A stretch of 46,168 nt of DNA, from positions 1-46,168 of the forward strand of contig JAUXSI010000004.1 in the NCBI GenBank assembly GCA_030679985.1, read 5' to 3'. The position numbers were made by a program, and so were the translations under genes. Source of the DNA: Candidatus Moraniibacteriota bacterium. GTDB taxonomy: Bacteria > Patescibacteriota > Minisyncoccia > Moranbacterales > UBA2206. Positions 18,233-26,296 of the stretch are shown here, one piece after another; position 1 is the stretch's first letter, and every line of letters starts with the position of its first letter. The notes beneath the pieces were generated by a model. It saw only the letters and a list, made by a program, of their open reading frames with translations. It ran no database searches and was not told the DNA's origin.

Positions 18233-18417
18233 TCTGAGCCTTGCTAAGCCTTAAGGATACTGGCTTTTTTGCCATATATCCGCTTTGGGCGTAAAATTGG
18301 GACAGATATGAATGTACGTCTATTTTAAAAACTGGGTTTGGCAGGTGAGTTTTTGGATGGAGCGGGGGATTTGATGGATTTGGGGCGAATAAATTTAAGA
18401 AAGATTATATAACCAAT

Positions 18418-18861
18418 ATGAAAGTCCAAGAATTCAGGGAAAATATACGAGCCGGCGTGAAGATCGTCGCCGATGGAAAAGAGTTTGAGGTTGAGGAGGT
18501 GGTCAAGTTCAGATTTGATGATGGAAATTTTTATATCAAATGTTTCATGTCGGACGGATTTGTTTTGGCTGATGATGAAAATGAAAACAGTTTCGTGCTG
18601 GTCAAAGAAATAAAAAACGATTTTATGCCGCCGTTCCCAAAAATCCTGCGATTTGACGGCAAGGAATTTGAATTCCTTTTCGAAGCCCACGCGGTTGCTG
18701 AAGAAATTGAGGGCAAAGAGATTTTCAAGAAAGGTGACAGTGAAACTTTTTGGGATTTTTCATCTGCTGGCGGAGCATATCTGAGTCTCGGCATCAATGA
18801 CCGATCCGGAGAAAGGCAGGATTTTTATGGTAAGATACTTGAGGGGGTCAACTTAATTTAA
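18418..18861 (+). CDS. DUF4178-like hypothetical protein
   Basis: General similarity to short beta-rich DUF4178 proteins (…GGAYLSLGINDRSGE…); weak recognition. Confidence 0.4.
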   Translation: MKVQEFRENIRAGVKIVADGKEFEVEEVVKFRFDDGNFYIKCFMSDGFVLADDENENSFVLVKEIKNDFMPPFPKILRFDGKEFEFLFEAHAVAEEIEGKEIFKKGDSETFWDFSSAGGAYLSLGINDRSGERQDFYGKILEGVNLI

Positions 18862-18873
18862 AAAAAGAAAAAT

Positions 18874-19590
18874 ATGTTCAAAATAGATTTGCATACCCAC
18901 ACAATCGCTAGTGGCCATGCCTTCGGAACTGTCCAGGAAAATGCCAGAGAAGCTAAAAACAAAGGAATTGAACTTCTTGGCATTACTGACCATGGAAGCG
19001 CGATGGGAGGAGCCGCATATGAATTTTATTTCAGGTGCGGCAATCGACTCCCAAAAAATATAGAAGGAGTCCGCATATTATTCGGCGTCGAGGCTAATGT
19101 CATCGATGATGCGGGTCAACTTGATTTATCGGATAATATTCTGAAAAATCTAGACTTTGTCATAGTCGGCATACATTATGATTGCGGATATATTGATCAA
19201 GGCGTGGAAAAAAACACGGAAACTTTGATCAAAGCTATGCAAAATCCTTATGTAAAAATAGTTTCGCATCCATATTGGTCCATGATGCCGGTTGATATAG
19301 AAGCGATCGCAAAAGAGGCTGTCAAAAAAAACATACTTTTGGAAATAAACGCCTCTTTTTTCTACACAAACAAATTGGAGGATGAAGTTATGTGGGGAAA
19401 GATGAAAAAAATGATAAAGATTCTGAAAGAAAGCGGGCAAAAAATGATTCTAAATTCTGATGCGCATAGCCCTTATGAAGTGGGAAGATTCCAAGAGGTT
19501 GTCGATAAATTTGGCGAGCTTGGCATTGATGAAGGCGATTTGTTGAATGATGATGTTGAGGGGGTGTTGAAGTTTTTAGGCAAGGAATGA
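18874..19590 (+). CDS. PHP-domain phosphatase/hydrolase
   Basis: DLHTHTIASGHAFG; GITDHGSAM; VSHPYW; LNSDAHSPYEVG metal-binding motifs. Confidence 0.9.
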   Translation: MFKIDLHTHTIASGHAFGTVQENAREAKNKGIELLGITDHGSAMGGAAYEFYFRCGNRLPKNIEGVRILFGVEANVIDDAGQLDLSDNILKNLDFVIVGIHYDCGYIDQGVEKNTETLIKAMQNPYVKIVSHPYWSMMPVDIEAIAKEAVKKNILLEINASFFYTNKLEDEVMWGKMKKMIKILKESGQKMILNSDAHSPYEVGRFQEVVDKFGELGIDEGDLLNDDVEGVLKFLGKE

Positions 19591-19876
19591 TTTTTTGTGC
19601 AAATAACCAATTTTATCGCTATGTTTCCGACTCCACCGAAGCGCCGGGTCTATCGGCATCAAAACTTATCATTATGATGAAAACAAAAAAGACCTTGTCG
19701 CGCTCAAAAAGTTTTTAATGGAGAATCTATGAAAAATGCCGATATGCCAGCGGAAAAACTGAAAATAAAATTCACCGTTGGAAAAACCGGACGCAGGCGG
19801 GCAGCTTGTTTATTTGGCGGATAGCCTTATAATAAAAATACGCTAGTCTGGAATAAGTCTTTAAATATAAATCCAA

Positions 19877-20377
19877 ATGGATCTCGGTAAATTGTTAGTG
19901 GGTTTCGGCGTGTCGCCCCAAATGACGCAGGACATCTCCTTGTTCATCGTGGTCGCCATCCTGAGTTTCGTATTTGGAATGTTCATCGGGCGCTACAAGC
20001 TGATCACGATCCTGATCAATATCTACGTGGCCTATGCGGTCACGATGAGCGTGCCGGCCAAATATTTTTCGGATTATGTCTATGAGCTGGTTTTCTTTCT
20101 GGCTGGAATCGTGATCCTGACATTGATCAGCAAGCAATTGTTCGAGGTGTATATTTCCGGTTCGGGTTCCGGATTCCTGTGGCGCGTGTTCGTGATGAGT
20201 TTTTTGGAGATAGTATTTTTGATCAGCATCGTCCTTGCGATTGTTCCGAAAAGCGTGGCCTTGGGCTATGTTTCACCGACGGCCTATGGGTATCTGGCCT
20301 CGGAAAACGCCCGCCTGGCTTGGATGATAATCCCGATGGCTTTTATGTTTTTCATCCATAAACGGTTGAACCGGTAG
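19877..20377 (+). CDS. Hypothetical membrane protein
   Basis: Multiple hydrophobic segments. Confidence 0.6.
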   Translation: MDLGKLLVGFGVSPQMTQDISLFIVVAILSFVFGMFIGRYKLITILINIYVAYAVTMSVPAKYFSDYVYELVFFLAGIVILTLISKQLFEVYISGSGSGFLWRVFVMSFLEIVFLISIVLAIVPKSVALGYVSPTAYGYLASENARLAWMIIPMAFMFFIHKRLNR

Positions 20378-20383
20378 GCGTCA

Positions 20384-20411
20384 TTGACTAGTTTCTGAAA
20401 AGTGCTATACT
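20384..20411 (+). promoter_or_regulatory. tRNA promoter TTGACT-N16-TATACT
   Basis: TTGACT 20384-20389; TATACT 20406-20411. Confidence 0.7.
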
Positions 20412-20459
20412 TACACAAGTTATTCGTTTATAACTTTTTTTGTTTGTCATTTGAATAAT

Positions 20460-20532
20460 GCGCCCATAGCTCAGTCGGTAGAGCAGTTGCCTTTTAAGCA
20501 AACGGTCCCAAGTTCGAGTCTTGGTGGGCGCA
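20460..20532 (+). tRNA. tRNA-Lys (anticodon TTT); CCA not encoded
   Basis: GCGCCCA acceptor, GCTC/GAGC D-stem, CTTTTAA loop, CCAAG-TTCGAGT-CTTGG T arm, TGGGCGC-A. Confidence 0.97.
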
Positions 20533-20585
20533 CACGACATAAATCCCCTGGTGGGATTTTTGCGTTTTATGCTATAATCAACCTA

Positions 20586-21638
20586 ATGAATAAATATCTG
20601 ACATTCGCGCTGTTGTCGCTTGCGGCCGTATCCTTGTCCGGCTGTTCTTCGGCTCCGGCCAAACCGGCCGAAGAGGCGCAACCTGTCGCCGTAAAAAGCA
20701 GCAGTGTCCTGAAATCGGTTGACGGAGGGCGCAGCTGGGAATTCAAAGGCAAAGTCGGCGACGCGGTGAATTTGGACGCGGTGGATGTCCTCAGCATGGC
20801 GATCAATCCGTATGACACCAGGAATATCCTGGTCGGGACGCTCAAAGGCGGGATTTTAAAGACCGACGACGCGGGAGAGAATTGGAGCCTGCTTCCGTTC
20901 GAGGCTGAAAAAGTTTACGGTTTGGCGGTCGATCCGGCGGATAGCCGCATAATATACGCGAGCGGAGTTTGGCAGGACCGGGGCAAAATATTCAAAAGCA
21001 TCGACGGGGGCAATGAGTGGAACGAAATCTATACCGCCCCTTCCAACGGACCCTTGGTCATTTCTTTGGTTTTGGACAAAAAAAATCCCAGCGTCCTGTA
21101 TGCCACTACGAGCGACAACCAAGTGGTTAAGAGTGTCGACGCCGGAGTTTCTTGGAAAAACATCTACGCGTCCGGCAGTCCGGTCTTGAAAATCGCGATT
21201 GACAGCGCGGATAGCAATCTGCTGTATCTTAACCTGCTAAGCGGGGTCATCTTGCGGAGCCGGGACGGCGGCAGTTCCATCGGGGAGATAGAAGATGAAG
21301 CTGTCAACCAAGGCATCGGGGTCATTGAGGTTGACCCGCTGAACGCCAATTGGGTTTATGCGGCCGGCCAGGCGGGGATATTCAGGAGTAAGGATGCCGG
21401 GACTAGCTGGGAAATGGTCAAACCGCTGGGCGACGCGAACGCTTTTCCGGTGAAAGTGCTGGCTATCAATCCGGCCAATCCGAGGGAAATCGCATACGGG
21501 GCGGCGCAAGCGACCTATAAATCGCTGGATGGCGGAGTGAGTTGGATCCCCTTCCAATTACAAACGGAAAAAAGTATCAGCATTATGAAATATTCAGCTG
21601 AGCCGGATGTCCTATACCTGGGATTGAGGAAAAAATGA
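20586..21638 (+). CDS. Lipoprotein with BNR/Ycf48-like beta-propeller repeats
   Basis: Lipobox LSGC; repeated S.DGG..W / TDDAGENWS / KSVDAGVSW / KSLDGGVSW motifs. The ATG at 20586 is preferred over the track start inside the tRNA. Confidence 0.82.
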   Translation: MNKYLTFALLSLAAVSLSGCSSAPAKPAEEAQPVAVKSSSVLKSVDGGRSWEFKGKVGDAVNLDAVDVLSMAINPYDTRNILVGTLKGGILKTDDAGENWSLLPFEAEKVYGLAVDPADSRIIYASGVWQDRGKIFKSIDGGNEWNEIYTAPSNGPLVISLVLDKKNPSVLYATTSDNQVVKSVDAGVSWKNIYASGSPVLKIAIDSADSNLLYLNLLSGVILRSRDGGSSIGEIEDEAVNQGIGVIEVDPLNANWVYAAGQAGIFRSKDAGTSWEMVKPLGDANAFPVKVLAINPANPREIAYGAAQATYKSLDGGVSWIPFQLQTEKSISIMKYSAEPDVLYLGLRKK

Positions 21639-21670
21639 CCAAATAATAATTTTTTTATATAACTAGCGAT

Positions 21671-22228
21671 ATGTACAAAGAGATAATCGACAAAAAAAAG
21701 CCGGAATTGGAGAAATCAATCGAGCATTTCAAGGAGGAGTTGGGCCAGTTGCGGACCGGACGGGCTGCCGTGGCGATGGTGGACGGTCTGATGGTGGATT
21801 ATTATGGCGCGAAATCGCCCCTGAAGCAGGTGGCCAGCATTTCAGTCCCGGAACCAAGGACGATTCTGATCGCCCCTTGGGACAAAGGCAGTTTGGCGGG
21901 TATCGAAAAGTCTATCCGCGAATCGCAATTAAACCTGAATCCGAATAATGACGGGCAGGTCATCCGGATCAATATCCCGGCCTTGACCGAGGAGAGAAGG
22001 AAAGATCTGGTGAAAGTCTTGAACCAAAAGGCGGAGGAGGCCCGGATTGCCATCCGCAAACAGAGGGAGGACGCCTGGGATGAAATCCAGAAAGGGGAAA
22101 AGGAAGGATTGATGGGCGAGGATGACAAGTTCGTCGGCAAAGAAAAATTGCAGGAACTGATCGTCGAGTATAATAAAAAAGTGGTAGCGATCCGGGTCAA
22201 ACAAGAAGCGGAGATAATGACGGTTTAA
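21671..22228 (+). CDS. frr: Ribosome recycling factor
   Basis: LRTGRAAVAMVDGLMVDYYGAKSPLKQVASISVPEPRTILIAPWD. Confidence 0.97.
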   Translation: MYKEIIDKKKPELEKSIEHFKEELGQLRTGRAAVAMVDGLMVDYYGAKSPLKQVASISVPEPRTILIAPWDKGSLAGIEKSIRESQLNLNPNNDGQVIRINIPALTEERRKDLVKVLNQKAEEARIAIRKQREDAWDEIQKGEKEGLMGEDDKFVGKEKLQELIVEYNKKVVAIRVKQEAEIMTV

Positions 22229-22231
22229 TTG

Positions 22232-22382
22232 GTTTAAGAATTTTTAATTTTTAATTTTTAATTTTATAAATAAATCATAATTTTTAAATTTTTAAGCCTA
22301 GCTTGAAACGAGGTTTAGAAATTGAAAATTAAAGCATTATTTAAAAATTACAAAATTCAAAAAATTACAAAATTAAATATTA
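22232..22382. repeat. AT-rich imperfect inverted repeat between frr and rseP
   Basis: (AATTTTT)n-like 5' arm mirrored by TTTAAAAATTACAAAATTCAAAAAATTACAAAATTAAA. Confidence 0.6.
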
Positions 22383-22383
22383 G

Positions 22384-23508
22384 ATGATAACAGCAATCAT
22401 ATTCATAATCATCCTGGGCGTCTTGATTTTCGTGCATGAGCTCGGCCATTTCGTGACGGCCCGCCGGAACGGCGTCAAAGCGGATGAATTCGGTTTCGGC
22501 TTTCCTCCGCGGATGGCCGGTTTCGTGCGGGATGAGGCGACTGGCAAGTTCAAGTTCGTTTGGGGAAATAAGGATATCGAATCGAAGCATACGGTCTATT
22601 CGATCAATTGGATCCCGTTGGGCGGTTTCGTGAAAATCAAAGGCGAGGACGGAAGCGGCGTGGCCGAACCGGATAGTTTCGCGGCTAAAAAAGCCTGGCC
22701 GAGAATCAAGATTTTGGCCGCCGGCGTGGCGATGAACCTGGTCTTCGCTTGGCTGGCCATTTCGCTCAGCTTGATGATCGGGGCGCCGGAAGCGATCGAC
22801 TATGCTGCCGGAACCGACGTACCCGGATCGAAAATCCAAATCAGCCAGGTCATGCCGGACTCGCCGGCGGAAAGGGCCGGCTTGAAAGTCGGCGACGAAA
22901 TCATCCGATCGTCCGACGGCCGGCTCATATTTGGCAATATCTCTGATTTTCAAAATTTCAATAAGGGCAATAGCAATAAGGAAGTGGCTTTCGATATCAA
23001 GCGGGGAGACGAGACCATTTCAATAAAGGCCGTGCCTGAAGAAAAGGACGGGCAAGGAGTGATTGGGGTCAGCCTGGTGCAGACGGTCGTCGTGAAATAT
23101 CCGGCATATCAAGCTATTTGGAAAGGGGCGGTCGCGGTATATGATTTGACGATATTGATTTTGGTATCGCTTGGAGGGATTTTGGCAAGTATTTTTACCG
23201 GACACGGGGTCGGAGCGGATGTTTCCGGTCCGATCGGAATCGCGATCCTGACCAAACAGGTGGCGGCCTTGGGGTTTGTCCATATCTTGCAATTTGCGGC
23301 GATGCTTAGCATAAATCTGGCCATAATCAACGCATTGCCGATTCCGGCCTTGGATGGCGGACGGATCATGTTTATCCTGATTGAAAAAATCAAGGGCAGC
23401 CCAATCAGCCAGAAAGCGGAACAAATGATGCATACGGTCGGCTTCATGCTGTTGATACTTTTGATGATCGCGGTGACTTTGCGGGACGTGTTCAAATTCA
23501 TAAAGTGA
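22384..23508 (+). CDS. rseP: RIP zinc metalloprotease RseP (site-2 protease)
   Basis: FVHELGHFVTARRNGVKADEFGFGFPPR, PDZ domain, NALPIPALDGGRIMFILIE. Confidence 0.95.
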   Translation: MITAIIFIIILGVLIFVHELGHFVTARRNGVKADEFGFGFPPRMAGFVRDEATGKFKFVWGNKDIESKHTVYSINWIPLGGFVKIKGEDGSGVAEPDSFAAKKAWPRIKILAAGVAMNLVFAWLAISLSLMIGAPEAIDYAAGTDVPGSKIQISQVMPDSPAERAGLKVGDEIIRSSDGRLIFGNISDFQNFNKGNSNKEVAFDIKRGDETISIKAVPEEKDGQGVIGVSLVQTVVVKYPAYQAIWKGAVAVYDLTILILVSLGGILASIFTGHGVGADVSGPIGIAILTKQVAALGFVHILQFAAMLSINLAIINALPIPALDGGRIMFILIEKIKGSPISQKAEQMMHTVGFMLLILLMIAVTLRDVFKFIK

Positions 23509-23523
23509 GATTTTGCGCGGGGA

Positions 23524-23550
23524 GCGGACGGCTCCGATCGGCCGCTTTTT
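23524..23550 (+). terminator. Intrinsic terminator after rseP
   Basis: AGCGG...CCGCTTTTTG with the internal palindrome CCGATCGG. Confidence 0.65.
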
Positions 23551-23554
23551 GTTT

Positions 23555-23583
23555 TTGACAACGGCCGGCCGGTGAAGTATGAT
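23555..23583 (+). promoter_or_regulatory. mreB promoter TTGACA-N17-TATGAT
   Basis: TTGACA 23555-23560, TATGAT 23578-23583. Confidence 0.75.
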
Positions 23584-23702
23584 AGATAGAGGCTTATTAA
23601 AGCTGAAAACAAAAATCCAGCCTGGCGCTGGACCCGGAGAACGGGAAAAATAAAGCTTGACTCAAAAAATTCTTAAATAAGAACGGATTTTTTCTTTACA
23701 TT

Positions 23703-24788
23703 ATGGCGAATGGATTTAAAAATATGTTCAAGGACTTGACCGGCAAAATATTCGGCAACCTGTCCAAGGACATCGGCATCGATCTGGGTACGGCGAACAC
23801 CTTGGTGTATGTCAAAGGCAAGGGAATCGTCATCAATGAACCTTCAGTGGTGGCAATCAACAAAAAGACCGGCCAAGTCTTGGCAATCGGAAAAGAGGCA
23901 AAGAAGATGGTCGGGAAAACTCCCGGACATATCGTGGCGACGCGTCCTTTGGTGGATGGGGTCGTGAGCGATTTCGAAGTTACTGAGCAGATGCTAAAAT
24001 ATTTCATCGACAAGGTCCACCGCGACAGCTTCACTTTGTTTCCGCGGCCGAGAGTGGTGATCGGCATACCGTCTGACGTGACGGAAGTCGAGAAGCGCGC
24101 GGTGATTGACGCGGCTATGAACGCCGGTGCGCGCGAAGCCTATCTGATCGACGAGCCGATGGCGGCGGCTATCGGCGCCCGATTGCCGGTGCAGGACGCG
24201 GCAGGCAATATGATCGTGGATATCGGAGGCGGGACGACGGACATCGCGGTCATTTCATTGGGCGGAGTGGTGACTTCACGTAATTTGCGCATTGCTGGAG
24301 ACGAAATGAACGAGGATATCATCCGCTATTGCAGGGATGAATTCAATCTTTTGATCGGGGAAAAAACCGCCGAAGATACCAAGATTGCCATCGGTAGCGC
24401 TTGCCCGCAAAAAGACAAGATGCAGATGCCGGTGCGCGGCCGCGACCTGGTGACTGGCTTGCCCAAAGAGATTATTATAGACGATACCCAGGTGCGCGAA
24501 GCCCTCTCCCGTTCGATCCGCATCGTCGTCAATAACATAAAATCGACGATCGAAGAAACCCCTCCGGAGTTGCTGGCCGATATTATGCAACGCGGAATAA
24601 TTTTAGCGGGCGGTGGAAGTCTGATACGCGGTTTGGATCGCCTAGTGGCCGATCAGACCGATATGCCGGTGCGTATGATGGAAGACCCGTTGACGGCGGT
24701 GGTACGCGGTACAGGCATCGTCCTTGAGGATTTGGAAGCCCTGAAAGGCGTGCTGATGGAAAACCAGCATGAAAGATCACTCATATAG
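23703..24788 (+). CDS. mreB: Rod shape-determining protein MreB
   Basis: DIGIDLGTANTLVYVKGKGIVINEPSVVA; MIVDIGGGTTDIAVISLGG. Confidence 0.97.
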   Translation: MANGFKNMFKDLTGKIFGNLSKDIGIDLGTANTLVYVKGKGIVINEPSVVAINKKTGQVLAIGKEAKKMVGKTPGHIVATRPLVDGVVSDFEVTEQMLKYFIDKVHRDSFTLFPRPRVVIGIPSDVTEVEKRAVIDAAMNAGAREAYLIDEPMAAAIGARLPVQDAAGNMIVDIGGGTTDIAVISLGGVVTSRNLRIAGDEMNEDIIRYCRDEFNLLIGEKTAEDTKIAIGSACPQKDKMQMPVRGRDLVTGLPKEIIIDDTQVREALSRSIRIVVNNIKSTIEETPPELLADIMQRGIILAGGGSLIRGLDRLVADQTDMPVRMMEDPLTAVVRGTGIVLEDLEALKGVLMENQHERSLI

Positions 24789-24948
24789 AAAATCCAAAAT
24801 ATAAAATTCCAAATTCCCTGCCTGCCGGCAGGCAAGCAAATAAATCACAATAGTCAAAATAAAAAATTCAAAACAGTTTTTGATTTTGAAAATTGGAATT
24901 TTACAATTTATTTAGTATTTGTAATTTTGAATTTGTGATTTAAATTTT
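24789..24948. repeat. AT-rich long-hairpin element between mreB and mreC, with an internal GC palindrome
   Basis: Inverted AT-rich arms, perfect 16-nt palindrome TGCCTGCCGGCAGGCA (24819-24834), and a 23/24-nt inverted match to the 16S insertion. Confidence 0.75.
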
Positions 24949-24950
24949 TT

Positions 24951-25760
24951 ATGCCAAAAAAATTTCTATCTGCTAAGTTAATAAAATTCACAATAGTATC
25001 AGCGATATGTTTCTTGCTGTTTTTTTGGAACCCGAAAGGGATATTCGATCCGGTCAGAATCGTTTTTTTGGAAATCGCCTATCCGTTCCAAAAATCCTTC
25101 TATATGCTCGGCCGGAGTGTGGATGAGACGTTTTCTTTTCTGGGTTCGATCGGCGAGATGAAGGGCGACAATGAGCGGTTGATACGGGAGAATGATTCCT
25201 TGGTTTCCGAAGTGGCATCGCTGCAGGAGGCTAAGCGGGAAAACGACGTTTTGCGCGAACAGCTTGACTTGGCGCCGAGAGATAAGTTTGATTTGGAGCC
25301 GTGTTTCGTTATCGGCCAGGACCCGCAAGGTTCGGGCAGTTGGTTGATGGTCGGCAAGGGGAGTTCGGATGGGATCCGGACGGATATGCCGGTTATCGTT
25401 TCTAATGGGATTCTGGTCGGAAAAGTGGATGAAGTCGGGCCCGATAGCTCGAGAGTCAGGTTATTGACCGGTTCTGAAAGCGCGGTGAACGTGAGCGATC
25501 TTGAGACAAGCGCCCGAGGATTGATCAAGGGGACGTATGGACTGGGCTTGGTTATGGATATGGTGGCTCAGGCGGATGCCTTGAACGAGGGTGATACGGT
25601 CATAACTTCCGGTTTGGGCGGGGAGATTCCAAAGGGCCTTCTGGTTGGCCGGATCCAAGAAATCAAAGCTTCGCCCGATAAACTATTTCAACAAGCCATC
25701 GTGATACCAAGGGTAAGATATCAAAAACTGGACCTGGTTTTTGTCATAAAAAACTTATGA
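24951..25760 (+). CDS. mreC: Rod shape-determining protein MreC
   Basis: MreC-type coiled coil then beta domain (DGIRTDMPVIVSNGILVGKVDEVGPDSSRVRLLTG); follows mreB. Confidence 0.92.
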   Translation: MPKKFLSAKLIKFTIVSAICFLLFFWNPKGIFDPVRIVFLEIAYPFQKSFYMLGRSVDETFSFLGSIGEMKGDNERLIRENDSLVSEVASLQEAKRENDVLREQLDLAPRDKFDLEPCFVIGQDPQGSGSWLMVGKGSSDGIRTDMPVIVSNGILVGKVDEVGPDSSRVRLLTGSESAVNVSDLETSARGLIKGTYGLGLVMDMVAQADALNEGDTVITSGLGGEIPKGLLVGRIQEIKASPDKLFQQAIVIPRVRYQKLDLVFVIKNL

Positions 25761-26296
25761 TGCAGAATATCGTAATCGGCCTGATCCTTTTCTTGTCGAC
25801 TATTATGCAGATTTCATTTCTGCCGGTTTTTTTCACGGACCGGTCGGTTCCGGATGTCACGTTGGTCATTATTATGATTTGGATCGCACGCGCTGATTTC
25901 AATTCGGTTTTGAAATGGACGATCATAGGTGGCTTGATGGCGGATATCGCGTCCTTCCAGCCGGTCGGTCTGAATGTATTCGCGTTCGTCACCGTGGCTT
26001 TCATCATAAATTCGCTTAGCAAGAGATTCCTGGTGCCGCAGTTTGCGGGGAAATTTTTCATACTTATCATCCTGGTCGTGGTTGGAACGGCGGTTAATCA
26101 GGCGATCATCGGGTTCGCCGCGGGGATAGGCGGGCAGACAGCCGGCTTATTTCGGAGCATTCCGTTTTTTTTCGGCCAAGGATTCTTCTTGAAATTGCTG
26201 TATAATTTGGGCATATTCGCAATCCTGTATTGGCCGCTCAAGAAACTGGATAAGATTTTCGCTTATCAAAATAACCGGGTAATAATAAAAAGATAA
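25757..26296 (+). CDS. mreD: Rod shape-determining protein MreD
   Basis: Small polytopic protein between mreC and PBP2. Confidence 0.8.
   Translation: MMQNIVIGLILFLSTIMQISFLPVFFTDRSVPDVTLVIIMIWIARADFNSVLKWTIIGGLMADIASFQPVGLNVFAFVTVAFIINSLSKRFLVPQFAGKFFILIILVVVGTAVNQAIIGFAAGIGGQTAGLFRSIPFFFGQGFFLKLLYNLGIFAILYWPLKKLDKIFAYQNNRVIIKR

Noticed and set aside
20460-20532. tRNA anticodon-stem G27/A43 mismatch as evidence of a pseudo-tRNA
   Set aside because: All other stems and the T/D loops are intact, with a good promoter upstream; a single terminal mismatch is tolerated.
20451-20585. N-terminal extension of the 20451 ORF (MNNAPIAQSVEQLPFKQTVPSSSLGGRTRHKSPGG)
   Set aside because: It is a translation of the tRNA-Lys gene. 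The real lipoprotein start is the ATG at 20586 before the signal peptide.
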